From CAZSMC01 sp964607755 (GTDB lineage Bacteria; Zhuqueibacterota; Zhuqueibacteria; Residuimicrobiales; Krinioviventaceae): a DNA stretch of 63,815 bases. The stretch covers positions 1 to 63,815 of the forward strand of contig CAZSMC010000021.1 of the NCBI GenBank assembly GCA_964607755.1, given 5' to 3'. The notes under the pieces are model-generated. The model saw nothing but the letters and a program-made list of their open reading frames with translations. It was not told the DNA's origin and did not search any database. Position 1 is the first letter of the stretch; each line of letters begins with the position of its first letter. Below, piece by piece: positions 34,602 through 44,125 of the stretch. The translations under genes were made by a program, and so were the position numbers.

Positions 34602-36095
34602 ATGGCACCTTTTTTTAACAAACTTGCCTTGATCATGGGCAATCAACTGTTTGCCGATGTTCGTGCGTTACAGCCTGATGATAACACATTGTTTTTCATG
34701 GCAGAGGATGAAGGATTGTGCCGGCGGTACACCTATCACAAATTCAAACTCATACTCATCCTCTCTGCCATGCGGTCGTTTCGCGATCATTTAGAAACCC
34801 GGTATCACGTTGCCTACTGGAAACTCGACGGACAAGGTCGTGAAAAGAGTTATGAAGAAAAACTATTTCAAACCCTTAAACATGCCGGGATTAACAAGAT
34901 CGTCACCTATCACATTGAAGACAAACCGGTTCGCTCCCTGCTTGATAGCTTTTGCCAGGAAAATCGTATTCGTATTGACTATGTGCCGTCGCCGAAATTT
35001 CTTACAAGTTCAGATGATTTTCACAGCTATTTTGAAGGAAAGAACAGACCGCGTATGCAACATTTTTATAAATGGCAACGCAAGCGCCTGGGCATTCTTG
35101 TTAAAAATGACAAACCAATCGGCGGCAAATGGTCTTTTGATGCGGAGAATAGAAAACCGCTGCCAAAGAATATCAACATTCCTGATCTGCCGGTGATCCA
35201 GTCAACACGTCATACAAAAGTGGTGGCTCAGCTCGTTGAACGTATGTTCCCCGCTCATCCCGGTCAGGCAAATCGTTTTTATTTGGCAACAACTCATAAT
35301 CAGGCGCAAAAGTGGCTGGATGATTTTTTAGAAAAGCGATTCCGGAATTTTGGTCCTTACGAAGATACGGTTGACAGTACTCGGCCATTTTTGTTTCACT
35401 CTCTTCTCTCGCCCTACCTCAACATTGGCCTGCTTACACCGCAACAGATTTTGGACAAGACAATTTCCTGGGCAGAAAAAAATGATGTGCATTTTTCCAG
35501 CGTGGAAGGATTTGTACGGCAAATTATCGGGTGGCGGGAGTTCATTCGCGCCATGTATGATTCGCGCGATTTCAATCAAAATTATTTTCATCACCAGCGA
35601 AAGCTGACATCAATCTGGTACGATGGAACCACAGGTATCGAACCTCTTGATACGGTAATTCAGCGTGTGATGACTTTTGGTTATCTCCATCACATCGAAC
35701 GGCTGATGATCGTTGGCAATCTCATGTTGCTAAGCGAAATTCATCCGGACGAAGTGTATCGCTGGTTTATGGAACTTTTTATTGACTCTGCTAACTGGGT
35801 CATGGCGCCCAATGTTTACGGCATGAGTCAATTTGCCGATGGCGGCAGCTTTGCCACCAAGCCGTATATTGCGGGATCAAATTATGTCTTGAAAATGAGC
35901 AATTATAAAAAAGGGACGTGGTGCGAAACGATGGACGGTTTGTACTGGCGGTTTATTGATAAACACCGACAGATTTTTGAAAACAATCCCCGCATGCGCA
36001 TGATGACAAAATCATTTGACCGGATGGCACAGGAACGCAAAAAAAGGATTCTCAAAGCGGCTGAATATTTTATCGAAAATATGACAACGAAATGA
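34602..36095 (+). CDS. Deoxyribodipyrimidine photolyase-related protein lacking Fe-S cysteines
   Basis: A 497-residue member of the prokaryotic (6-4)-type photolyase/DPRP family (PhrB/CryB relatives), which normally hold FAD, a lumazine antenna and a [4Fe-4S] cluster. The family core is clear: LIMGNQLFADVRAL at the N-terminus, SVEGFVRQIIGWREFIRAMY near 310, HHIERLMIVGNLMLL near 365, and NWVMAPNVYGMSQFADGGSFATKPYIAGSNY near 400. Only three Cys occur in the whole protein, and the CxxC loop and the upstream ligand Cys are replaced (NYKKGTWCETMDG; TGIEPLD). So the cluster cannot form in the usual way. It starts 38 bp after the NUDIX gene. Confidence 0.87.
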   Translation: MAPFFNKLALIMGNQLFADVRALQPDDNTLFFMAEDEGLCRRYTYHKFKLILILSAMRSFRDHLETRYHVAYWKLDGQGREKSYEEKLFQTLKHAGINKIVTYHIEDKPVRSLLDSFCQENRIRIDYVPSPKFLTSSDDFHSYFEGKNRPRMQHFYKWQRKRLGILVKNDKPIGGKWSFDAENRKPLPKNINIPDLPVIQSTRHTKVVAQLVERMFPAHPGQANRFYLATTHNQAQKWLDDFLEKRFRNFGPYEDTVDSTRPFLFHSLLSPYLNIGLLTPQQILDKTISWAEKNDVHFSSVEGFVRQIIGWREFIRAMYDSRDFNQNYFHHQRKLTSIWYDGTTGIEPLDTVIQRVMTFGYLHHIERLMIVGNLMLLSEIHPDEVYRWFMELFIDSANWVMAPNVYGMSQFADGGSFATKPYIAGSNYVLKMSNYKKGTWCETMDGLYWRFIDKHRQIFENNPRMRMMTKSFDRMAQERKKRILKAAEYFIENMTTK

Positions 36096-36244
36096 AAGAT
36101 TATAAAATTTACAAAAATGGGTTGAGACGTGGAGTACTTGTAATACCATGAATGGAAAAGCGAATAATTGATTTACATTTTCATAATTTTATAATATATT
36201 CATTAAATAAAAATCTATCCGTTTTTGATTATTTGGAGAGTCTT

Positions 36245-36517
36245 ATGTCAGAACGAACTGTAAATATTTCATTTCCAGTTAAGGAAAATATACTCTTATC
36301 ACTTAAAGAATCAAAAGATGAATTCACAAAGGAAATAATGTTTTCATCCGCATTGCAATTATTTAGAAAAAGAAAATTGTCACTTGGAAAAGCAGCAGAG
36401 TTATCCGGTTATAGCAAGATTGAGTTCATTGAAAAGATGAATGAAGAAAAGGAATATATTTTCGATTACAATGATGAGGAGATAAATGAAATAATTGAGA
36501 GCGCTAAAAAATTATGA
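36245..36517 (+). CDS. UPF0175-family antitoxin
   Basis: A 90-residue protein, MSERTVNISFPVKENILLSL..., with an N-terminal strand followed by helices. KRKLSLGKAAELSGYSKIEFIEKMNE is the UPF0175 helix-turn-helix-like core. Such proteins act as antitoxins of DUF3368 PIN toxins. ATG at 36245 is chosen for GGAGAG just upstream; the open frame extends further 5' without support. The stop overlaps the toxin start by 4 bp. It is more AT-rich than neighbouring genes, suggesting acquisition. Confidence 0.88.
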   Translation: MSERTVNISFPVKENILLSLKESKDEFTKEIMFSSALQLFRKRKLSLGKAAELSGYSKIEFIEKMNEEKEYIFDYNDEEINEIIESAKKL

Positions 36518-36993
36518 GCATTGTTGTATCAAACACAACGCCAATCATATCATTAGCATCCATCAATAATGTGGAAATATTAAAAGACCTATATGGAGAG
36601 ATAATAATTGCTCAAGCAGTATATGATGAAATTAAAATAAAAGAAAGTTTCGGATATAAGGAGATTGATTACAAATTTTTCAGGAAAAGACGAATCACAG
36701 GAGAATTATACAAAGACTTGTTATTAAATCAGTTAGATTTAGGCGAATCAGAGACCATTATTCTGGCCAAAGAATTAAGTGCTGATTTGGTGATAATTGA
36801 TGAAAATACAGCATTTAAAATAGCTCAAAACTCGGGATTAAAAGTTACTAGAACATTATCAATTCTTCTAAAAGCCAAAGAGGTTGGAATTATTACTGAA
36901 ATTAAACCTCTGTTAGATCAAATGATATTGAAAGGCAGATGGTATTCAAAGAAAGTATATGAAAACTTTTTAAGCAAAATTGGAGAGTTGTAA
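36514..36993 (+). CDS. DUF3368 PIN-domain toxin
   Basis: A 159-residue PIN nuclease, presumed RNase toxin. SIVVSNTTPIISLASI at the N-terminus holds the first acidic-site strand, here with Asn-Thr in place of Asp-Thr, which is common in DUF3368. LDLGESETIILAKEL near residue 76 and DLVIIDENTAFKIA near residue 92 supply the other acidic residues. RTLSILLKAKEVGII is also typical. It appears intact. It pairs with the upstream UPF0175 antitoxin. Confidence 0.88.
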   Translation: MSIVVSNTTPIISLASINNVEILKDLYGEIIIAQAVYDEIKIKESFGYKEIDYKFFRKRRITGELYKDLLLNQLDLGESETIILAKELSADLVIIDENTAFKIAQNSGLKVTRTLSILLKAKEVGIITEIKPLLDQMILKGRWYSKKVYENFLSKIGEL

Positions 36994-37118
36994 AAATACT
37001 AGACCTTACAAACAAGGTATAAAACCACTCTTCCAAAAGTTAACATCACAAAGAAATGTAGCCAACAGAATTCGTAGATTTCTAGTGCTTTGAGTCAAGA
37101 TATTCACGAAAGGACATA

Positions 37119-38186
37119 ATGAAAAAAACTCTTTTATTCTTTTTGATAGGATCACTCATGTCGACTGTCATGTACTCTCAACCGCTCGGTCAATTTGAGG
37201 ATCACTCTGATATCGGCATGGTCGAGCGAGAAGGATTTATCCGCTATGATTCCGGACAACAAAGTTATCATATCGGCGGGGCCGGGCAAAATATGTGGGC
37301 AGATCATGATGATTTTCATTTTATTTGGAAGCGAATGGATGGTGATTTTTTACTCACCGCTCGATTTGAGTTTATTGGCGGGGGCGTTAATCCGCACCGC
37401 AAAGTCGGCTGGATGGCGCGGCAGTCCTTGGATCCGGACGCCATGTATGCTGATGCAGTTATCCACGGCGATGGTTTGACATCCTTGCAATTCCGTCCCC
37501 AAAAAGGTGATAACACGACCGAAATTCAATCGCAAATATCATCCCCAGATTTTATTCAGTTCGAACGCCAAAATAATACGTTTATTATGAGAGCAGCAAA
37601 GTTTGGTTTTCCATTGCAGGAGATTGGACGGGTTCATTTACCGATGGATGAAGAGCTCTATATCGGCGTTGCGATTTGTTCTCACGAAAAAGGTGTGCTG
37701 GAAGAAGCCACGCTGACCAATGTGCGATTCACAACCCCAGCGCCCGAGGATTTTCAGCCTTATCAGGACTATTCCGGCAGCCGTCTGGAAACGATCAACG
37801 TGGAAAATGGCAAACGACGTATTTTGTATACATCGCCAGATCCTCTGGAGGCACCGAACTGGACACCGGACGGCAAGGCACTCATTTATAACAGCAAGGG
37901 TTTGCTTTACCGGTTCGATTTGCAAGAAAAGAAACCAAAGCAAATCGATACCGGATTTGCAACGCAATGCAATAACGATCACGTCATTTCATTCGACGGC
38001 ACCATGCTCGCCATCAGTCATCATACCGAAACAAAAACCCAAAGTGGCTCTATGATTTACACGTTGCCTATCCGGGGCGGAACGCCGCAAAAAGTAACTG
38101 ACAGGGCGCCGTCTTATTTGCATGGCTGGTCACCGGATGGGGAAACTCTTGTTTACACGGCAAAGAGAAATGGCGTTTTCAATTAA
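37119..38186 (+). pseudogene. Secreted TolB-like propeller protein, 3'-truncated
   Basis: The 355 residues begin with a signal peptide (MKKTLLFFLIGSLMSTVMYSQ). A beta-sandwich domain of about 180 residues follows (FHFIWKRMDGDFLLTARFEFIG...GWMARQSLD). Then come the first PD40/TolB propeller repeats (APNWTPDGKALIYNSKGLLYRFD, VISFDGTMLAISHH, LHGWSPDGETLVYTAKRNG). Only three blades remain where complete homologues have six. The frame stops right after AKRNGVFN and runs into the end of convergent rmlA. This looks like a truncation by rearrangement, though a short functional form is possible. Confidence 0.75.
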
Positions 38187-39243
38187 TTTCAATCAAGCTT
38201 TGATCCCCGACCATAAACCGGTTAGATCGCGGCCGGCCGGATGCGCTGAGCACGCGAGCCCGAAAACCCAACAAACTGCCCTCAATTCTTACGCCAACAT
38301 CCTGGATTGTGCACTCGTCAAAAATAATGCTGAATTCCACTTCGCTATTTGTAATAGCACAGTCGTGCCCGATCGAAGTGAACGGACCGACAAAGCTGTT
38401 TTCGATCAATGTATTCCGCCCGATAACCACCGGACCGCGCACCGTACTGTTGATGATACGTGCCCCCTCTTCGAGAACCACATTTCCGGTTACAAGTGAA
38501 GCTTTGTCAATATCGCCTTTGATATCACTGTCTGTATGTTCCAGAATAAGCCGGTTGGCTTCTAAAATATCGGACGGTTTTCCGGTATCTTTCCACCATC
38601 CGGTAATTTCCGAGAAACTGATGGTGTAACCGTGATCGAGCAAATATTGATGAGCATCGGAAATCTCATATTCTCCCCGCCAGCTTTTCTGGACGTTTTT
38701 AACCGCTTTAAAAATAGACGGATCGTAGAGATAAATGCCGGCTACAGCAAATTCACTTTTCGGTTTTTTCGGTTTTTCTTCAATGGCAACGATGCGATTC
38801 CCTTTGATCTGTGGCACGCCGAACCGTTCCGGATCCTTGACATGAGAAAGCGTTAAATGGCAATTTGATTTTTGCGCTTGAAAGGTATCGATAAAGCGTT
38901 TTACATCACCAACAACCATGTTATCACCGAGGTAAAAAATAAACGAATCATCGCCAATAAAATCTTCTGCTATCTTGATCACATGCGCCAGACCCAGAGG
39001 TGCAGCTTGAGGAATATAGGTGATATGAATTCCCCATTTGTCGCCCGTACCGATGGCTTGTTTTACTTCGTCAGCCTCCTGATTGGTAATTATTCCCACT
39101 TGAGTGATGCCTGCATCAGCAATTTTTTCCAGCGCATAATGAAGAATGGGTTTGTTGGCAATGGGCAACAAATGTTTATTCTGCGTATGAGTAAGAGGCC
39201 GGAGTCGGGTGCCTTTTCCACCGGCAGTTATGAGTGCTTTCAT
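38179..39243 (-). CDS. rmlA: Glucose-1-phosphate thymidylyltransferase, long form
   Basis: Makes dTDP-glucose for deoxysugar synthesis. It has the nucleotidyltransferase signature MKALITAGGKGTRLRPLTHTQNK at the N-terminus, FIFYLGDNMV near residue 105, IVAIEEKPKKPKS near 150 and GWWKDTGKPSDILEANRLIL near 215. The C-terminal left-handed beta-helix repeats (INSTVRGPVVIGRNTLIENSFVGPFTSIG) mark the long form (TIGR01208). The 39243 start has AGAGGGA upstream. At 354 residues it is full length. Its 3' end overlaps the truncated TolB-like gene by 8 bp. No other rml gene is in the window. Confidence 0.93.
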   Translation of the reverse strand: MKALITAGGKGTRLRPLTHTQNKHLLPIANKPILHYALEKIADAGITQVGIITNQEADEVKQAIGTGDKWGIHITYIPQAAPLGLAHVIKIAEDFIGDDSFIFYLGDNMVVGDVKRFIDTFQAQKSNCHLTLSHVKDPERFGVPQIKGNRIVAIEEKPKKPKSEFAVAGIYLYDPSIFKAVKNVQKSWRGEYEISDAHQYLLDHGYTISFSEITGWWKDTGKPSDILEANRLILEHTDSDIKGDIDKASLVTGNVVLEEGARIINSTVRGPVVIGRNTLIENSFVGPFTSIGHDCAITNSEVEFSIIFDECTIQDVGVRIEGSLLGFRARVLSASGRPRSNRFMVGDQSLIEIN

Positions 39244-39342
39244 GGATAATCCCTCTGAAATGTTCACTGTTTTGTTTCAAATTGTTGATCAAAAAGATAA
39301 AAGATAAAAGGAAAGTATCAAAGGATTTTCGCCGAAAGAATT

Positions 39343-39386
39343 AAAAAAATGTCCGGATTGTATCTGTAAAAATACAACCCGGACAT
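39343..39386 (-). terminator. Terminator of the subtilase gene
   Basis: On the minus strand ATGTCCGGGTTGTA pairs with TACAATCCGGACAT (one mismatch), followed by a run of seven T. It lies 23 bp past the stop codon. Confidence 0.92.
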
Positions 39387-39409
39387 TGAGGAGGACAGGT
39401 GTCAGATGC

Positions 39410-41899
39410 CTATCGCAATAAGGTAATTTTATGTTGATGCCGGAAAGAGCCGGCAGACATTCGAAGCAGATACATCCCGGATCCAAGTTCCTGACCGGAA
39501 TCATCGCGGCCGCGCCATTCCGCTGTATAATGTCCCGGTAATAACTGTTTATGCACGAGTTGGCGGACTTTTTGTCCCATCATATTGTACACGGTTATTT
39601 CTACTAGCTCTTGTTCCGCAACAGAGTATTCCACAGTCGTTGAGGGATTAAAGGGGTTCGGATAATTCTGTTCAAGGGCAAATTCAAGCGGTATAGTGGT
39701 TTCTGTTTCAATATCAGTGAGGGTCGCTTTTATAAACCGTGGTCCATATTCAGTGACACTTCCGTCCAGACTAATTTCGTGCAGTTTGTAGTAATTCGGG
39801 CCGTTTAGAAAGTTTTTATCGAGAAAAGCATAGTGCGAGCCTGTGTTTGAGATATTTTCTTCCGTGGTGATGAGACGCTCGTTAATCTGCTCGTACCCGC
39901 CATCAGCTCTGGAACTCCGAAGCACATGAAATCCGGCATGATTCATCTTTGTTTCAATAGTCCATTCGAGAGAAACCGCATTATCCTGTTTTGTTACCTG
40001 AAAAGAGCTCAAGGTAACAGCGACGGGTTCCGTGCTATCGTCTTCATCGAGATCAAGGATGCCATAGCCCCAGGAATCATCAGGAGCAACGATTCCATCC
40101 TCAAGATCTGCATATTCCCGCAACCCATCGTACACCTGGCTGGCGCTGTAACCAGGATTTTCGTCCAATATCAGGGCTGCGCTTCCTGTTACAACAGGTG
40201 TTGCCATGCTTGTTCCGGACATGACGACATAATCGGCATCATCGGGATCACCAAAATCTTGTCCGTCATTGTCTACCCAATTAGAGGCAGGTGATGTGTA
40301 GACATTTCTATCCCGAACAGAAATCAGGCTTCGTCCCGGCGCTATGATATCCGGCTTGTTCACGCCGTCTACTCGCGGACCTCGGCCAGAGAAACTACAC
40401 AACTCGGATTTCGTCCCGGAACTATAAAGATCTCCCAAATAGTTCACATAGCTTTCCCGTGAAATAGTCGCTCCAACAGTAAACGCATTATCCGCAAGCC
40501 CCGGATTGGATACAGTGTAACAATAATCGTCATTTTCAAACGTAATGCCGCCGCGACTATAATCTTCATAGATGTGAACAAGATGATCGGAATCGGAAAA
40601 ATTGACGATCTTTAGATAATAGGTGCTCTGCCCTGTTGGCAAATAATGGTCGTAATAGGAAATTTGATGTTCCGTTCCTTTTGTACTCTCTGTTTGATTG
40701 AGATGCGACACCTTGTCTGGCGAAAGTGGATTGTAACTGCTGTCATAGTACTCAAGGCTAATGCTATCGCTCACACCTGTTCCATCGTACCACAATGTAT
40801 TGAATTTGAGTTTCACAGTGTTTGAGGAATACACATTCGCGTTAACCTGGATATAGCCAGACTCACCTTGAGCGGGCACCGTTTCGGAGTAATGCCGCCT
40901 GTCGTCACCATTATTGCCGGCGGCGATAATTACCGGGATATCATAATTATAGACAATGTCATCAACTTTTTGAGCCAGAATGTGGGAACCATCGTGATAG
41001 GCATCCCAGCCGCCGTAGCTCAAGTTGATGACATCGGCACTATAAGTGGTTGCAGCCGCCTCTAGGGCGTAATACATCGCTATCGTCGATGCTGAACCAT
41101 TCGTGTCGTTGCCGATCTTTAGGAATATCATATCAGCGCCCGGTGCCATACCCTTGTAAGGCCCCCCGGTATTTGCAGTGTTCATCTGTGACTGAGTGCC
41201 GAGTCCCAAAACTGTTCCAGCCACATGCGTTCCGTGACCCGTTGCTGTTGTTGTGACATCATCATCGAGTGTTGGATAATCCGAATAGTCTTTCTTTTCA
41301 AAAGATGAAAAGTCCGGGTGGGTATCATCAATTCCGGCATCCAGGACAGCTACCCGAACAGAGTTTGCACTGCCGTCATAGCCACGTCCCCAATAATAAC
41401 TTGCTTCGACCATTGTTGCTGCGCTATTGTTTTGAGTCTGAGCTTCAAATTCGGCGCTATCGAGACGCTCGACAAAGGCACACTCGAGTGTCGCAACCAA
41501 ACTTTCAGGCGGCATATAAGCCAAAACATAACCTAATGGGTGAGAGCCAACCGGCGGTGTCCAGGAATTCTCCAGGACCTGAATGCCTTTGTCGCGCAAT
41601 TCTAAAAGTTGATCCGATGCAGGTTTCTGTTCAAAATAAATTGCAACAGCAATTTTGTCTTGTTCTCTTCCATATATGTTTTGTATAGTGTAATCTTGCG
41701 ATTTAGCCTTGAGATGAGTACTTACAATATATTGCAACTCACCGCTGCCTAATTTATGTGATAATGATTGCGGAATTTCGACCAGTTCGTATTCTTTTAA
41801 CGGAACATCGTAAATCTGCCGTGACAAGCCTGTAGAAAAAGAGAAAAATAGGCATATCACGGAAAAGAAAAGAAAATATTTTTGGTAATGGTGAATCAT
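39410..41899 (-). CDS. Subtilisin-like S8 protease with type IX secretion C-terminal domain
   Basis: Secreted serine protease of 829 residues. It has a signal peptide (about 1-25) and a prodomain to about residue 170. The catalytic residues lie in VRVAVLDAGIDDTHPDF (Asp), GHGTHVAGTVLG (His) and MSGTSMATPVVTGSAALIL (Ser), with the oxyanion Asn in IAAGNNGDD. An insertion with a jelly-roll-like module sits between His and Ser. After the catalytic domain come a fibronectin-like segment (VTLSSFQVTKQDNAVSLEWT) and the sorting domain FALEQNYPNPFNPSTTVEYSV...GMYLLRMSAG. The last is the Por-type C-terminal domain recognised by the type IX system. Probably used for protein breakdown outside the cell. 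Confidence 0.93.
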   Translation of the reverse strand: MIHHYQKYFLFFSVICLFFSFSTGLSRQIYDVPLKEYELVEIPQSLSHKLGSGELQYIVSTHLKAKSQDYTIQNIYGREQDKIAVAIYFEQKPASDQLLELRDKGIQVLENSWTPPVGSHPLGYVLAYMPPESLVATLECAFVERLDSAEFEAQTQNNSAATMVEASYYWGRGYDGSANSVRVAVLDAGIDDTHPDFSSFEKKDYSDYPTLDDDVTTTATGHGTHVAGTVLGLGTQSQMNTANTGGPYKGMAPGADMIFLKIGNDTNGSASTIAMYYALEAAATTYSADVINLSYGGWDAYHDGSHILAQKVDDIVYNYDIPVIIAAGNNGDDRRHYSETVPAQGESGYIQVNANVYSSNTVKLKFNTLWYDGTGVSDSISLEYYDSSYNPLSPDKVSHLNQTESTKGTEHQISYYDHYLPTGQSTYYLKIVNFSDSDHLVHIYEDYSRGGITFENDDYCYTVSNPGLADNAFTVGATISRESYVNYLGDLYSSGTKSELCSFSGRGPRVDGVNKPDIIAPGRSLISVRDRNVYTSPASNWVDNDGQDFGDPDDADYVVMSGTSMATPVVTGSAALILDENPGYSASQVYDGLREYADLEDGIVAPDDSWGYGILDLDEDDSTEPVAVTLSSFQVTKQDNAVSLEWTIETKMNHAGFHVLRSSRADGGYEQINERLITTEENISNTGSHYAFLDKNFLNGPNYYKLHEISLDGSVTEYGPRFIKATLTDIETETTIPLEFALEQNYPNPFNPSTTVEYSVAEQELVEITVYNMMGQKVRQLVHKQLLPGHYTAEWRGRDDSGQELGSGMYLLRMSAGSFRHQHKITLLR

Positions 41900-42700
41900 G
41901 CAAAATCCAAAGTGTTAATTAATTCATGTTTCAACCTCCTTTAAAGCGAAAAGTGTGCCAGATTTGTACAAGATTATTTTCCATTCAATACTATGTATTT
42001 GTTTATTATTGCTTTACATAACTGTAATATCATTGTTAAAGATATGGTATTGAATGAAAACAATTATATTTGTGTTCAATTTACGTCACTTTTTCGACTA
42101 AAAAAGTTCATCCCTTTTTTTAATTAATTGAATACTCTTTATTAACTATTGTTATTATTATTGTTATTTATAGTGTTTATTATTAGACATATTAACAGGA
42201 ATCTGTGGGGCGTATAGTGGATGGACAAGCTGTCATTTAGTGAGATGTAATTTCATTTCGAAATGCTACAACATGGGTAAGTTATTGTTTTTAAATCTCT
42301 CAATTGTGTCTTTACGTAACTGCTATGAGCATTATTCAATTTTGGGCAAAAAATAGCCCGATTTTGAACAATTATGTGACATAAAGGAAACACTTTGAAT
42401 ATTCAATATTGTTATTTTGTCATGATTCCATTTCATTGAATAAAATTGCCACGCTGCATTCAAGTATCAGATTGACCGGCAGTGATTTTCAAATTTGAAA
42501 TTAGAAACGCGTTTCGTCACATATTTGAGATAATAGCATTCCAGTTAAACATATTATTAATTTTTGTTTTTTCGTGATTTATTGCTATAAGCGAGATTGG
42601 CATATAGTTTGTACTCTCATTTGTCTTGGCAAGGCATTAGAAGGCTTTTATATGTTTTAAATCAAAAATCAATTAAATAACATCTGATGAACTCTTTTCT
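41900..42700. other. Long AT-rich divergent intergenic region
   Basis: This 0.8-kb stretch separates the subtilase gene from the histidine kinase gene and holds no convincing ORF. A perfect 10-bp inverted repeat, CATTCAATAC at 41982-41991 and GTATTGAATG at 42047-42056, lies near the subtilase side. A weak -24/-12-like match (TTGGCA, then TTTGT; GG to GT spacing 10) is at 42597-42613 before the kinase gene. Both genes presumably have promoters here. Confidence 0.6.
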
Positions 42701-44023
42701 ATGAATCTGCTCAGGAGAAAGGACAACAACGACAACATGCAATTCGAAGCGACAGCGACACAGCAAACCGGTAAAAAGACACAGATGAAAGCTGAAACAT
42801 TCCCGGTCTCAGACAAAAGACCACAAACATCTTTAAAATCATTGCTCAATCAACTTTTGGATATATCACTCAATATAAGTGGCGCTCAAGTGGGATTTTT
42901 AATCATAACAAGCAAAGTCACCGGATTGGTATTTTGCGCAAAAAATGAACATCAAAACAATTTATCGCTGAAAAATCTTGGGTTAAATGAAAAAGATATC
43001 CGAAAATTAGTACACGCTCAACATGTAAAGAATATTTCATTTTCGGATTCAGAAAAAATATTTCGTTGTTACCCTTTAAAACTTGAAAGCAAAATGGCAG
43101 GGGCTCTTTATCTTGAAACACCTTTGACATTAAAAGGGGACAATTTTCAAAGGCAATTTCAAGATTATATTACCAATCACATTACTCTCGCTATCTCTCA
43201 TTTCAATAAGCAAAGGCAGCTAGAAAAAGTAGCCCGGGAAAACAAATTACTGCGCCAAAATATTGTGCAGCAAGACAATCTTTTAGTCAAAGGTGCTGCA
43301 GCGGCCAAGCTGGGTCATGAATTCAATAATTATCTTTCCGGCCTGCGCGCTAATATCGATGTGGTTTTGCAAAACATGAAAAAAGAACAATCCGGTGAAG
43401 AAAATTTCACACGATTGAGCCGCACTCAAAAAATCATTGATAGCATGAATGTGTTGTCAAAAAATTTACTGGATAGAAACAGCTTTGAACCGTTGTTTGA
43501 AAATATTGGCTTGAACGATCTTGTTAATAATTTCACTGATTTTATAAAACCGATCTACAAGCAGGATAAAGTCACAATTAGTAAAACTTTGCAACCGAAC
43601 CTCCCTCCCGTTCATTTGGATCCCGGGCTGATGCTTCAGGTTCTTTTCAATCTTGTCAAAAACGCTGTTGAGGCCAGGCCGGATGTCACTATAAATATCG
43701 AGACCCGGACAGATGAAGACCAGACGCTCGTGCAGCTTATCATTTCGGACAATGGCCCCGGAATGTCAAAGGATGATTTCAATTATATCTTTTCCGGTGA
43801 AATGAAACCGAAGAACAGCGGACATGGATACGGTTTGCTCATTTGCAAAGAGATTATCGACAAACATCACGGCTGTTTAAGCGTGCAAAGTGCACCGGAT
43901 TCTGGAACACGATTTATCATCAGTTTAAAGCCGCGACCCGGAAAGCATTACGGGGAGGTTGAACTTGAAGAGCTTGAATCATTGCAAAGTGTATGGGAAA
44001 TAAATAAAGGCAGGAAGAGTTAA
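42701..44023 (+). CDS. Orphan sensor histidine kinase with GAF-like input domain
   Basis: A soluble histidine kinase of 440 residues with no membrane helix. Residues about 45-165 form a GAF-like domain (LLDISLNISGAQVGFLIITSK...AGALYLETPL). A coiled coil with KLGHEFNNYLSGLRANID follows, where the His is the phosphorylation site. The ATPase domain has the N box LFNLVKNAVEARP, ISDNGPGM and GHGYGLLICKEIIDKHHG. No response regulator lies nearby. The start is uncertain, as a Shine-Dalgarno is not clear. It may sense a soluble ligand or redox state. Confidence 0.87.
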   Translation: MNLLRRKDNNDNMQFEATATQQTGKKTQMKAETFPVSDKRPQTSLKSLLNQLLDISLNISGAQVGFLIITSKVTGLVFCAKNEHQNNLSLKNLGLNEKDIRKLVHAQHVKNISFSDSEKIFRCYPLKLESKMAGALYLETPLTLKGDNFQRQFQDYITNHITLAISHFNKQRQLEKVARENKLLRQNIVQQDNLLVKGAAAAKLGHEFNNYLSGLRANIDVVLQNMKKEQSGEENFTRLSRTQKIIDSMNVLSKNLLDRNSFEPLFENIGLNDLVNNFTDFIKPIYKQDKVTISKTLQPNLPPVHLDPGLMLQVLFNLVKNAVEARPDVTINIETRTDEDQTLVQLIISDNGPGMSKDDFNYIFSGEMKPKNSGHGYGLLICKEIIDKHHGCLSVQSAPDSGTRFIISLKPRPGKHYGEVELEELESLQSVWEINKGRKS

Positions 44024-44125
44024 ATTTGTGTGACATGAATGGATTTTCATGCATCTGATTGGTTCCAAATTCCTGACAACTCAATGGGCAATGTAAAAAT
44101 TCAGTCACTATTTTTCCGATAGGAA

